Assembly (NCBI GenBank): GCA_903936775.1
Contig: CAIZWU010000032.1
Coordinates: 1 to 57,037, forward strand
DNA from: an uncultured bacterium
GTDB lineage: Bacteria; Verrucomicrobiota; Verrucomicrobiia; Verrucomicrobiales; V1-33
Length of the DNA: 57,037 bases
Reading direction: 5' to 3'
Positions 26,176 to 34,952 of the stretch are shown piece by piece (the stretch's first letter is position 1; each line of letters begins with the position of its first letter). A program made the translations under genes and the position numbers. Under the pieces are notes generated by a model, which saw only the letters and a list, made by a program, of their open reading frames with translations, made no database searches and was not told the origin of the DNA.

Positions 26176-27330
26176 TCAGCGCCGGATGACGCGGTAAAAG
26201 CGGCGTGGGGCGCTGTCCAGCAAGGGGTCCGCGACTTGTCCGGCTCCGGGTGCGGTGGTGACGACGGCGATAGTGCTGCTGGTCCCGTCCGCGGTAAAAC
26301 TGCCCAGATTGTTCCAGGCTGCGGGGTCCGTCGACGGGGAGGCCTGCACTTCATAGGTGGCTCCCGTGGTGGAACGGAAGGTGATTTGCACTAGCCGGGG
26401 GGACGATGTTTTGATGTGGCTGGACAGGATTTCCAGTAGGGGCGGATCGGGCGGTGGCGGAAGATAGAAGTCTTTCACGACCGCCATGTGCTGCATGTTG
26501 AGGGCCGCGCTGTCGGTCGTCAGGGCGGGAGCAATCTCACTGATGGGGGAGTAGACCTGGGTATCGGCGACGAGACCATTGGGGAAAATCGACCTGCCGA
26601 TGACGGTGGTGGTCTGGAGCGCATGCAGGCCCTTGCCGGCATAGACAGCATCGTAGGGTTTGGCCCGCGACGCGTTGGTGTTCACGTTCCCATTCCGGTC
26701 TGCAGGATGGGCAGTGCCGATCGTGACCACCTGGCCGAGGGTCCCCAGGCAGGACTCGGAGCGGTTGCCGGTATTGAAGTCGCCCCCGATCACGAGGTAG
26801 TCAGCGGCGCGGGAGCCGCCGTCCGCTGCGTAGTAGGTATTCACATAGCCCACCAGATCCTGGGCTTCGCCGTTCCGCACCGAGGCGCTGGCGGTGGGCA
26901 GATGCACGCTGACGGCGAGGAGTTCGCGGTTCCCCGGCAGGTCGATCCGGGCCCAGGCGTAATCGCGTTCGGCCACCGTGGACACCCATTGGCCGGATTC
27001 CAGAATCGGATACCGGCTGATGACGCCGTTGGGGATACCTCCGGTATTGGATTCCCGGAAGTAGGAGAACCCCCGGCCAAAGGTCTCATCCACAAACTCG
27101 CGGATATCGGCGGAGGTATTATTCAGGTAGTTGAACTCCTGGATCAGAATGACGTCGGCCAACACGCCTTTGAAGATGCGGATGCCATGGCCCGGATCAT
27201 AGTCCTGCCCGTTACCGCTGGAGGTGTTGGCCGCAACGATGCGGAGGCGCTGGGCCGCCGCAGGCGTCGCCGTGGCGATCAAATACCACAGCAAAGCGAA
27301 AAGCGTGGCAGGCCGGGAAAGGGCGGTCAT
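26176..27330 (-). CDS. Secreted endonuclease/exonuclease/phosphatase-family protein with C-terminal extension
   Basis: A 384-residue product with a signal peptide (LFALLWYLIATATPAAA). The EEP core has LRIVAANTSSG, VILIQEFN with the metal-binding Glu, VSVHLPT, IGGDFNTGN and a final NMQHMAV; the expected SDH of the last motif is changed to an NMQH-like form, so catalysis should be checked. From about residue 300 a short beta-domain follows (VQITFRSTTGATYEVQAS), of the type often seen at the C-termini of verrucomicrobial secreted proteins. It shares the fold with the protein at 1660-2637 but little sequence. Confidence 0.8.
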   Translation of the reverse strand: MTALSRPATLFALLWYLIATATPAAAQRLRIVAANTSSGNGQDYDPGHGIRIFKGVLADVILIQEFNYLNNTSADIREFVDETFGRGFSYFRESNTGGIPNGVISRYPILESGQWVSTVAERDYAWARIDLPGNRELLAVSVHLPTASASVRNGEAQDLVGYVNTYYAADGGSRAADYLVIGGDFNTGNRSESCLGTLGQVVTIGTAHPADRNGNVNTNASRAKPYDAVYAGKGLHALQTTTVIGRSIFPNGLVADTQVYSPISEIAPALTTDSAALNMQHMAVVKDFYLPPPPDPPLLEILSSHIKTSSPRLVQITFRSTTGATYEVQASPSTDPAAWNNLGSFTADGTSSTIAVVTTAPGAGQVADPLLDSAPRRFYRVIRR

Positions 27331-27439
27331 GGAGGAAAGAAAAATGGCGCCGGGGTCGGAATGTGGCGTGCCATCAGCACTATCCGTGCCCGGGTGGGTG
27401 CGTCAGGGCAAATGGCAAAATCGCCCGGAGTTGCCGGGA

Positions 27440-27883
27440 TCACAGCGAGCGGATCCACTGGATGTATTCCTCCGCTCCGCCGCCGTAGCCGGACCGCAGG
27501 GCCAGTATTTTGCCGGACGGATTGGCCACCACGAGGGTAGGGAAGCCCTTGACGCCCGGAAGCTTGAGCAGGTCTTCATGGGCCGGCGAAGTGGCTTCGC
27601 CTCCGTTCGGATAGTTATAGGCTTGGAAGACTATCTCCTTCCCAGCGAAAGCGGCCCATTCCGGCTTCGAGAGCATGCCCTCTTCCATGGCCACACAAGC
27701 CGGGCACCATCCCGGTCCGGTGATCAGCAGCACCAGTTTGCGATCGAGGGTTTTGGCCTGGGCGACCAACCCAGCGACGGATTGGGGCAAATCCCCCCCC
27801 GCGCCGCCCCAGCCCTGCCGCATGGTGCGGATCACCAGAAAGGTGGCTGCAATGATGAGAACCAGTTTAACCCACGAATTCAT
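27440..27883 (-). CDS. Membrane-anchored thioredoxin-like protein
   Basis: A 147-residue protein with one N-terminal membrane segment (VKLVLIIAATFLVI) and a thioredoxin fold. The redox motif WCPAC follows LVLLITGPG, and the cis-proline is in VKGFPTLVV. The C-terminus SGYGGGAEEYIQWI is the usual last helix. It should act as a thiol-disulfide oxidoreductase on the periplasmic side of the membrane. It lies between the EEP gene and a kinase fragment on the same strand. The partner protein is unknown. Confidence 0.88.
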   Translation of the reverse strand: MNSWVKLVLIIAATFLVIRTMRQGWGGAGGDLPQSVAGLVAQAKTLDRKLVLLITGPGWCPACVAMEEGMLSKPEWAAFAGKEIVFQAYNYPNGGEATSPAHEDLLKLPGVKGFPTLVVANPSGKILALRSGYGGGAEEYIQWIRSL

Positions 27884-27934
27884 GACGACAATTTACGCGG
27901 CATTTGCCCTCATGCACATCCATATTCTGGCTAT

Positions 27935-28135
27935 TCAAGGCCACGGCACCGCCAGCCGGAGCCGCGTGCCTCCGCCCGGTTTGGAATCAATATCCAAGCG
28001 GCCGCCCAAGGTCCCGGCGCGCTGTTTTATCCCGGTCAGGCCTGCCGCGGACACAAGCGCGCCGGAATCAAATCCGCGGCCATCGTTCTCCAGTAGCAGG
28101 GGGAGTTGGGTAGTGTCGCGGTCAATCCTGCAGCC
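27935..28135 (-). pseudogene. Fragment of a histidine kinase: C-terminal ATPase end only
   Basis: Read on the minus strand, the last 66 codons before a stop are 50/66 identical by hand count to the C-terminus of the kinase encoded at 31984-34023. They share GRGFD, GALVS, AGLTG, LGGRLDI and the identical end GTRLRLAVPWP. The dimerisation/phosphoacceptor part and the N box are absent, and no upstream part of a kinase gene precedes it; the RCC1 stop codon is 41 nt away. It is a gene relic, and it places kinase-like sequence on both sides of the RCC1 gene. Confidence 0.85.
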
Positions 28136-28176
28136 ACGATTTATCCGGTGGAGACCGCTGTTTCTGATAGCCGACG

Positions 28177-31100
28177 CTACTGAAGCTGCAGTTTCAACCT
28201 TAAATATATCCGGCTTAAGCCCGCGGTATCTATTGCGGCTTGTTTCGGGCTTCCTCCCGTGACCGTCAGGGTCCTCGACGGGATACCATTGAGCGTTTCC
28301 CCAGTGCCAAGCCACGTGATGAGGTCAGGTGACCACTGCGGCGTGACCGTGATTCCCGCCGGAGCCGCCTCCGGCCAGTCGAGATACGCTTCCCCGCCAC
28401 TATGCCGAAGGCTCCAAGGCGTCCCATCCGGCACTGCCGGATTGGTTCCGAAGTAAGTTTCCACAAACCCCGCCAGGCCGTCCCGGTCGGAATCGGAATC
28501 CGCCGTCGCTGCCGGAGATCCCACCATGGCCACCGTATGGTCGCCCGTGCACTGGGCGATGCGCACGAAGCGCTCTCCTGCAGCCAGCGGGGCAGTGCTC
28601 ACAGCCACCGGCACGAGGCTGTTCGTCAGACTATTGTTGCCCAACCGGCCTTCAAGGTTGCCTCCCCAGGCGGCCAGGGTTCCATCTGCGCACAAGGCAA
28701 AAGCGCGCCCGCCGCCTCCCGCTACCGAGATCACGGTTTTGCCTGCCAGCAGCCCCGTAGAGATTACCGTTACCGGTGTTTCAGTGGAGAGAGCCGTCGT
28801 ATTATTCCCCAACTGGCCAAAAACGTTCGCCCCCCAGGCTCCCAGCGTGCCGTCGGAACAGAGGGCCAGACTCTGGGAGCCTCCCCCGGCCAAAGCGGTA
28901 ACCCGTTTCCCTGCCAGCGTTCCATCGGTAGCCACGGCTACCGGAAAAGGACTATCTACTAACGTTTTGTTGCCCAATTGGCCATAAACGTTCCGCCCCC
29001 AGGCAACTACGGTGCCGTCGGAACATAGCGCCAGACTATGGGAGCGGCCGGCTGCCACTGCCACTACAGTCCTGCCTGCCAGCACCCCTGTGGTGGAAAC
29101 CGCCACGGGAGTATAACGATAAACCGTACTGGTATCCCCCAGCTGCCCATAAGTGTTATCCCCCCATGCAGCCACGGTGCCGTTCGAATACAGAAGGAGA
29201 CTATGACTGTCGCCGGCGGCCACGGCAGCCACTTTTTTGCCTGCCAACCCGGCGGAATCAGTTGCCATTACCGGCGCGAGGCTGGTGCGGGGGTTATTCC
29301 GGCCGGTTGAGCTGCCCCATGCGGCTACGTTCCCATCCGAGCACAATGCCAGACTATGGGAGACTCCCGCCGCCAGCGCCACGACGGTCCGGCCCGAAAG
29401 CACACCGGTGCGGATCACGCCGGTCGGCACTTTACTGGAGATCCCACTCAAGCTCCCGCTGTTGTTGCCCAGCTCCCCATAAGTGTTAGACCCCCATGCG
29501 GCCACTGAACCGTCGGAGCACAGCGCGAGGCTATGGGAGCGGCCGGCTGCCACTGCCAGGATGCTTTTGCCCGATAGCACTCCCATGGCCAGCACGTTGG
29601 TCGTTACCAGCCGTCCGGTGGAGCTGTTATCGCCAATTTGACCGAAAGTATTCGCCCCCCAGGCCACGGCCCGGGTAGCAGCCCATTGCAGGACCAAATC
29701 ATTGCCCGTACCCCCGAAATAATTGGCTATAAAACGGTAGGTAACCCCCCGGTAAATCAGCGATACCTCCTGCCCCTGCGGCAGATTGCTGAAGGTGCCG
29801 TTGATGAAGTCCAAACCTGAATTGTTCACAACTGTCAAATCCGCCCCGGTGGATGGCGCATAGTTGAGGACCGGGTAAACCGTGCTGCCCGATGCCGTAA
29901 ATCCATCGGTGGCAGTGCCTATATCATCCGGCCCCGTAAACACCGGGGTCCAGGACTCAGGCAGCGCACGGAGGGCAACGATGGTGTAGGTCCGGGTGGT
30001 TGTTCCATCCTCTGCCGCCACCACCGCCTTGATGGTAGTGTGCCCATAATTCAGCGCGATAGCTCCGCTGCTGGTGCCGGAGTCCACCGCCAGGCCATTC
30101 ACCCTGATCCCGTTGATGGTGCCTGCACTGGTCGGCGTGATGGCAAGCAAGGACGTGCTGCCAGGGACCACCATGCTGTAGCTCAGCGTTTCGCTGCTAA
30201 ACGGAGGCACCAATGTTCCGGCGCTGGGAATGATATCCGAAAGCGCCGGAGGGGTAATGAAGGTCCGGTTGGTCCCCAGCATCAGACCAAGGGTATTGTC
30301 CTGACGCACCCGGTAATGATAGACCCGGCCCGGAGTCAGGCCGGTGATCACCGCGCTGACCGCGGTGTTGCTGCTGCCGGTGACCGGCAAGGGAGCGGCG
30401 TTGGCGGTGAAGCCGTAACCCGCGGTCGGACCGTATTCGAAAGTGACGGTGGCACTGCCCCCTCCGGCATTGACCATGCCCTGAACGGTGGTCCCGCTGG
30501 AATGGAGGAAACTGATATCTCCCGTGACGGCTGCGGGCGGAAAGGTGGCCAGAGCCAGAATGTGGCTGGCGGATGCCCCCGAAGCCAAGGCTGCCAAACG
30601 TCCTTTGGGAGGATGCGGGATGGATGTGGCCTCCACCGGTACGGCACTGTTTGCCGTGCTGTAGTTTCCGAACTGACCGTTGGCATTGCCCCCCCACGCC
30701 GCCAACGTGTCGTCGGAACACAGTGCCAAACTATGATAGACACCAGCCGAGACCATGGTCACGGTCCGGCCCGGGAGCACGCCGGCAACACTGACGACCT
30801 CCGGCGAAAAGCTGTTGGTCCCTTTATTATTACCCAACTGGCCATCGCGGCCAAATCCCCACGCCACGACCCTGCCGTCCGAGCAGAGCGCCAGATTGTG
30901 GACCAATCCCGCCGAGATCATGGCCACGGTCTTGCCTGCAAGTGCGCCGGAAGTGTCTACCAGCACCGCCACGGGGCTCTGGGCAAAACCACCATTGCCC
31001 AACTGGCCAAGCTCGTTCGATCCCCACGACGCCACCGTCCCGTCGGAACATAACGCCAGGCTGTGATACCGGCCCGCTGTCACCGCAACCACCGTTTTCC

Positions 31101-31863
31101 CCGAAAGCGCCGCGGAAGGATCCACCGCCAGCGGCACGCTGCTGTTTAGAGTGCTGTTATTGCCCAACTGGCCATCTTCGTTCGATCCCCATGCCGCCAC
31201 CGTCCCGTCCGAACATAATGCCAGATTATGTTGCCCGCCCGCCGCCACCCCTGTCACAATTCTTCCCGAAAGCACCCCGGAAGGATCCACCGCCACCGGC
31301 ACGCTGCTGCTTGCCGTGCTGTTGTTGCCCAATTCGCCGCGGTCATTCGATCCCCATGCCGCCACGGTGCCGTCTGAACATAACGCCAGACTATGGGCTT
31401 CCCCAACAGCCAACGACAGGATGGTTTTCCCGGAGAGAATCCCTCCTGAAAACACATCGACTGCTCCTGACCGGTTCGTCCGGGTGTTGTCGCCAATCTG
31501 CCCCCTGCTGTTTGCTCCCCACCCCTTGGCCGCCGTGCCGCGCCATTGAAGCACCAGGTCCCTTCCAGATCCTCCGTAATAGTTAGCCACGAAGCGGTAG
31601 GTAAAACCGGCGTAGGTCAGTCCGATCTCCTGACCCTGCGCCAGATTGCCGAAAGTGCCCTCGATGAAGGCCGGTCCGGTGTTCTTCACCACGATCAACC
31701 GGGCGGCGGTGGAGGGATCGAAGTTGAGGGTAATTTCCACCGTTTCCCCAGCGGCGGCGAACCCGTTGGCCGTCAAACCCACATCGCCCGGCGCGTTGAA
31801 AGCGACCTGCACGGCGGCGGTGGCGGAGTGCAGTCCCGTCAGCAGGGCCACGAAAAGAACCAT
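28177..31863 (-). CDS. Giant secreted RCC1-repeat protein with internally duplicated architecture
   Basis: A 1228-residue protein with a signal peptide (MVLFVALLTGLHSATA). Domain order: a beta module (about 20-115, ending YYGGSGRDLVLQW), an RCC1-type propeller (about 115-430) of units like HSLALCSDGTVAAWGSN and GQLGNNST, an FN3-like domain (about 445-540), a cadherin-like beta-sandwich (about 545-630), a second beta module (about 640-735, ending YFGGTGNDLVLQW), a second RCC1 propeller (about 735-1110) and a C-terminal region with a calcium-site-like DSDSDRDGLAGF. The first and second halves are clear duplicates. Function is unknown; it is probably exported or surface-located. It follows a sensor-kinase gene on the same strand. 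Confidence 0.85.
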   Translation of the reverse strand: MVLFVALLTGLHSATAAVQVAFNAPGDVGLTANGFAAAGETVEITLNFDPSTAARLIVVKNTGPAFIEGTFGNLAQGQEIGLTYAGFTYRFVANYYGGSGRDLVLQWRGTAAKGWGANSRGQIGDNTRTNRSGAVDVFSGGILSGKTILSLAVGEAHSLALCSDGTVAAWGSNDRGELGNNSTASSSVPVAVDPSGVLSGRIVTGVAAGGQHNLALCSDGTVAAWGSNEDGQLGNNSTLNSSVPLAVDPSAALSGKTVVAVTAGRYHSLALCSDGTVASWGSNELGQLGNGGFAQSPVAVLVDTSGALAGKTVAMISAGLVHNLALCSDGRVVAWGFGRDGQLGNNKGTNSFSPEVVSVAGVLPGRTVTMVSAGVYHSLALCSDDTLAAWGGNANGQFGNYSTANSAVPVEATSIPHPPKGRLAALASGASASHILALATFPPAAVTGDISFLHSSGTTVQGMVNAGGGSATVTFEYGPTAGYGFTANAAPLPVTGSSNTAVSAVITGLTPGRVYHYRVRQDNTLGLMLGTNRTFITPPALSDIIPSAGTLVPPFSSETLSYSMVVPGSTSLLAITPTSAGTINGIRVNGLAVDSGTSSGAIALNYGHTTIKAVVAAEDGTTTRTYTIVALRALPESWTPVFTGPDDIGTATDGFTASGSTVYPVLNYAPSTGADLTVVNNSGLDFINGTFSNLPQGQEVSLIYRGVTYRFIANYFGGTGNDLVLQWAATRAVAWGANTFGQIGDNSSTGRLVTTNVLAMGVLSGKSILAVAAGRSHSLALCSDGSVAAWGSNTYGELGNNSGSLSGISSKVPTGVIRTGVLSGRTVVALAAGVSHSLALCSDGNVAAWGSSTGRNNPRTSLAPVMATDSAGLAGKKVAAVAAGDSHSLLLYSNGTVAAWGDNTYGQLGDTSTVYRYTPVAVSTTGVLAGRTVVAVAAGRSHSLALCSDGTVVAWGRNVYGQLGNKTLVDSPFPVAVATDGTLAGKRVTALAGGGSQSLALCSDGTLGAWGANVFGQLGNNTTALSTETPVTVISTGLLAGKTVISVAGGGGRAFALCADGTLAAWGGNLEGRLGNNSLTNSLVPVAVSTAPLAAGERFVRIAQCTGDHTVAMVGSPAATADSDSDRDGLAGFVETYFGTNPAVPDGTPWSLRHSGGEAYLDWPEAAPAGITVTPQWSPDLITWLGTGETLNGIPSRTLTVTGGSPKQAAIDTAGLSRIYLRLKLQLQ

Positions 31864-31983
31864 GAAAACGGTGAGGCTGGAGCGGGGCGGTACAGGGCTT
31901 TAGTGGTTGGATATGGGACAGGCAGGATAACTTGAGCTTCTATCAAGATCAACGAAATTCCGCCTTCAAATGAACCATTCGGA

Positions 31984-34023
31984 TCAGGGCCAGGGCACTG
32001 CCAACCTCAACCGCGTGCCTGCACCAGGCCTGGAGATGATATCCAAGCGGCCGCCCAACGTCTCGGCGCGCTGTTTCATCCCGGTCAGGCCTGCCCCGGA
32101 CACCAGCGCGCCGGGATCAAATCCGCGGCCATCGTCTTCCAGTTCGAGAGTGAATTGGGTGGCATCGCCTCCGAGCCTAACCGCGGCCCGGCCGGCCGAG
32201 GCATGGCGCATCAGGTTGTGCAGTGCTTCCTTGAAAACCAATAATACCTGGCGCTTGAATTCCAAGGGCAGCGCCCGGCCCTGCACCGCCGGGTCCACCG
32301 TGAATTCATGCGGCACCGCGGCCAGCATGGATGCCGCCGTTTCCCGCAACCGCTGTGCCAGATCACCCAGGGTCCGTGTTTCGGGCCGGATCAGCCAGAC
32401 GATGTCCCGCAGGCTCTCCGTGACCTCGCGCGACAGGTGATTGATTTCGGAAAAATCCTGACGTGCCTCTTCGGGGTGGGATTGTTTGGCCCCGGCCATC
32501 TGACTGAGCAGCGCGATGGTTCCCAGCCCGCTGCCGATTTCATCATGCACATCGCGGGCAATGCGTTGGCGCAGCGCCTCCAGTTCGCGTCGCCGCTCCC
32601 GGTGGTTCCGCCGCAGGGCCCAGCCGGAGACCAGTGCCAACAGGCAGGCGATGCCCAGGACCCAGGCGGTAATGCGGGCGATGATGCGGCGGGTCAGGTC
32701 CTGACGCAGTTCAGGGAGCGCCGCCAGACGCACTTCCTGCTGTCTCCGTTGCTCCAGTCCATCCAGATAGGCCGGCCAGGAGGCCACTTGGCGTTGGCTG
32801 GTGAAGCCATCGGTCAAAAAGCGCGCCGCCCAACGGGGCGTTTCCCGGCTGTCCGCCGCTGTCACCGGCTGGTCCGCCGCCACGTTTTTCCCGCCACTGA
32901 ATACCTCCAGTTCCGCCAGTGCGAGGAGATAATCATTGAACCGTTCGCTGAGCTTGAGAGCAGTTAGCCTGACATACCGGAAGGAGGTGCCTGCCACGGG
33001 TTGCACCACCGGGTTTTCGTAGGGATTGGCAAAATCGAACTTCGTCCACTCTCCCAAAACCACCGGCTGGTTGAAAGCCGCATCGGCCGACGCCTCCAGC
33101 CTCCAGCGCACCGGGAAACCAAACCCCCGCCGGGCAGGAAACTCCACCGCCCGCGCGGGGAACAGCCGCACTTCATCCACCGGCCACTCCCGGCCCAGAT
33201 CCACCTGGACCCACTTGGGCACCTGAGGGCTGCGTTCGGCCAAGCTTTGAAACCCCTCGGAAATGGAGGGCAGGATCCCGCTTGGGGCGCCCACCACACT
33301 CACACTGTCCACCAAATTCAGCACCGACCAATTCCTCGGGGTCTCGTCCGTATCGGTCACCCGGATCGCCTCGCGCGGGAGCCCTGCCGCCAGATTCCGC
33401 GTTCCCTGCAGCACCATCAATTCACCCAGCGCCAACAGGCTGCGGCCATGGCGTTCCCAAAGTTTGACGGCCGTTACCCTGACATAACGGGCGCTGATGC
33501 CTTCATCCAATTCCACCGAGACCGGCCACGGCCCGGGATTGGGGAAATCCGTGCCGGTTTGGTCGGCCACCAGCACCGCATCCTCGAACGAAGGTTCGTC
33601 GGCCACTTCCACCCGCCACCGGACCGGAAATCCGTAACCTGCGCCCGGAGCGGCATCGACCGCAAAATCGGCCGGGATCAGCACCACCCGGTCGATCTGT
33701 TGTTTCGATCCGAGATCCAGCCGGATCAGCCGGGTGGGAGGCAAGCGGTCGCCGCCACCCGCCTGCGGGCGGGGATTGCGCCGGACGGGCGCTGGTTTAC
33801 TGGAATAGCCAATCCGTTCGGACTGCTGATCTGGAAACATGGCGGGCAGTCCTGCCATCTCCTGCTTCAGGCGTCCTTCCTCCTGCTCCAGTCCACGCAG
33901 TTCCGCACTGAACCATTCGGTCACCCCTCCTTCATGGTCCGTGCCGCCACAGCCCGCCAGCACCGCCGCCGCCAGCAGTAGCGCTGCGGCGTGGGAGGAG
34001 GTAGGTCGCCGCACTTGGATCAT
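31984..34023 (-). CDS. Sensor histidine kinase with lipoprotein signal and two discoidin-like domains
   Basis: A 679-residue protein. It begins with a signal ending in the lipobox LAGC (Cys25). Two related beta-rich domains follow (about 60-210 and 225-400), each with a VDLG-like start, a GFPVRWR block and a YVRVTA-like end, resembling F5/8-type C (discoidin) domains. A membrane helix (about 447-470) leads to a HisKA_3-type dimerisation domain with phospho-acceptor His493 in ARDVHDEIGSGLG, then an ATPase domain with KEALHNLMRHA (N box) and DDGRGFDPG. This is the NarL/DesK-type kinase core. No response regulator is adjacent. It lies between LolA-like and RCC1 genes. Confidence 0.85.
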   Translation of the reverse strand: MIQVRRPTSSHAAALLLAAAVLAGCGGTDHEGGVTEWFSAELRGLEQEEGRLKQEMAGLPAMFPDQQSERIGYSSKPAPVRRNPRPQAGGGDRLPPTRLIRLDLGSKQQIDRVVLIPADFAVDAAPGAGYGFPVRWRVEVADEPSFEDAVLVADQTGTDFPNPGPWPVSVELDEGISARYVRVTAVKLWERHGRSLLALGELMVLQGTRNLAAGLPREAIRVTDTDETPRNWSVLNLVDSVSVVGAPSGILPSISEGFQSLAERSPQVPKWVQVDLGREWPVDEVRLFPARAVEFPARRGFGFPVRWRLEASADAAFNQPVVLGEWTKFDFANPYENPVVQPVAGTSFRYVRLTALKLSERFNDYLLALAELEVFSGGKNVAADQPVTAADSRETPRWAARFLTDGFTSQRQVASWPAYLDGLEQRRQQEVRLAALPELRQDLTRRIIARITAWVLGIACLLALVSGWALRRNHRERRRELEALRQRIARDVHDEIGSGLGTIALLSQMAGAKQSHPEEARQDFSEINHLSREVTESLRDIVWLIRPETRTLGDLAQRLRETAASMLAAVPHEFTVDPAVQGRALPLEFKRQVLLVFKEALHNLMRHASAGRAAVRLGGDATQFTLELEDDGRGFDPGALVSGAGLTGMKQRAETLGGRLDIISRPGAGTRLRLAVPWP

Positions 34024-34072
34024 GGAACGGCATCATGATGGAGTAATTGCCGGAATGAAATACCGGAACGGG

Positions 34073-34747
34073 TCACTGGCGTTTCACGGCATAGCCCGAG
34101 AGGTCGTAGCTGAATTGACTGGCCGGAATGGCCGGATTCTCCTGCAACCCGGTCACGGTATTATTGATCCACGATCCATCCCGCAGGTGAATCTGCATCG
34201 CCCCGAGGCGGCGGGTTTGCTGGTTCAGCGACAGCACCAGCTTCCGCACCGCAAAAGAACTGCCCTCGCCCGCCGGCTTCACTTCCACCGTGTCCCAGCC
34301 GTCCGCACTGGTGATTTCCGTCACTTCAAAACGCCGCTGGAAGTCCTCAAGATTTGCCGGGAAGCCCGCCCTTAAAAAGGCGATGCCCTGACCCGCATCC
34401 TCCCGTTCCACGGCGGCTTTGGAAAAAACTTCGGCCGTTTTTTTCATGGGATAAATCACCGAAAACTCGTCTGCTGGATTCATCACTGCCACCAGTTTCG
34501 GCGGATCACCGGCCTGCCAGCGGAAGGCCCCGTCCCGGACAAACCAGAACCGCCCTGCACTCTCCAAGGGCTTTTTGACCGTCCGCAGATGGCGCTCCTG
34601 TTTGATATCCACGATCAAACTCTTCACTCCCGCCTGCTGGGCAATCCAAGCCTTCACGGGAGTCAGATCCGGAGCTGCCAAGGCCTGGGCGCCCAGGGCG
34701 GACATCATTCCGGCAACCATCAAATATTTTACAAACTGACCTGTCAT
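34073..34747 (-). CDS. LolA-like outer-membrane lipoprotein carrier
   Basis: A 224-residue protein with a signal peptide (YLMVAGMMSALGAQALA) and the LolA layout. An N-terminal helix is followed by strands with LIVDIKQERHL, GRFWFVRDGAFRWQAGDPPKLVAV, and a middle stretch EFSVIYPMKKTAEVF. LolA carries lipoproteins through the periplasm to the outer membrane. Sequence similarity is to the broad LolA-like group rather than the strict enterobacterial form. It lies 49 bp upstream of the lipoprotein-type sensor kinase on the same strand, so it may serve that protein or a surface process linked to it. Confidence 0.75.
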   Translation of the reverse strand: MTGQFVKYLMVAGMMSALGAQALAAPDLTPVKAWIAQQAGVKSLIVDIKQERHLRTVKKPLESAGRFWFVRDGAFRWQAGDPPKLVAVMNPADEFSVIYPMKKTAEVFSKAAVEREDAGQGIAFLRAGFPANLEDFQRRFEVTEITSADGWDTVEVKPAGEGSSFAVRKLVLSLNQQTRRLGAMQIHLRDGSWINNTVTGLQENPAIPASQFSYDLSGYAVKRQ

Positions 34748-34784
34748 ACTTCTTTCCCTACGCTGTCACCCTGCAAAAGAAAAC

Positions 34785-34945
34785 GCCCAATTCCCGCTTC
34801 CCGAGGCGGCCTGGCCAACGAATTCGCGTTCCCCAGGGAACGCCGTCCGCTCTATGATCAGCGATCACCTGAAGCATCTCCAGGACAGCCTCACTCCGGT
34901 TAACCATGGCCATTGTGGAAGGCCGGCTGCGAGTGTTGGGGGGAT
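34785..34945 (+). pseudogene. Decayed 3' part of a mazF-like toxin gene
   Basis: The plus strand aligns through most of its length with the last third of the mazF-like gene at 36009-36362. CCCGAGGCGGCCTGGCCAACG matches CCCGAAGGCGGCCTGACCAACG, GCCGTCCGCTCTATGATCAGC matches GCCGTCCGCTCCATCAGC, and the end ATGGCCATTGTGGAAGGCCG matches ATGGCCATCGTGGAAGACCG. The translation echoes AVRSMISD, SLTP and MAIVEGRLRVL, but at least two frame changes break it and the 5' two-thirds are missing. It lies directly beside vapC. Confidence 0.75.
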
Positions 34946-34952
34946 GCCGTTC

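Noticed and set aside
28200..31600. DNA-level tandem repeats
   Set aside because: They are explained by the RCC1 protein repeats in the coding sequence.
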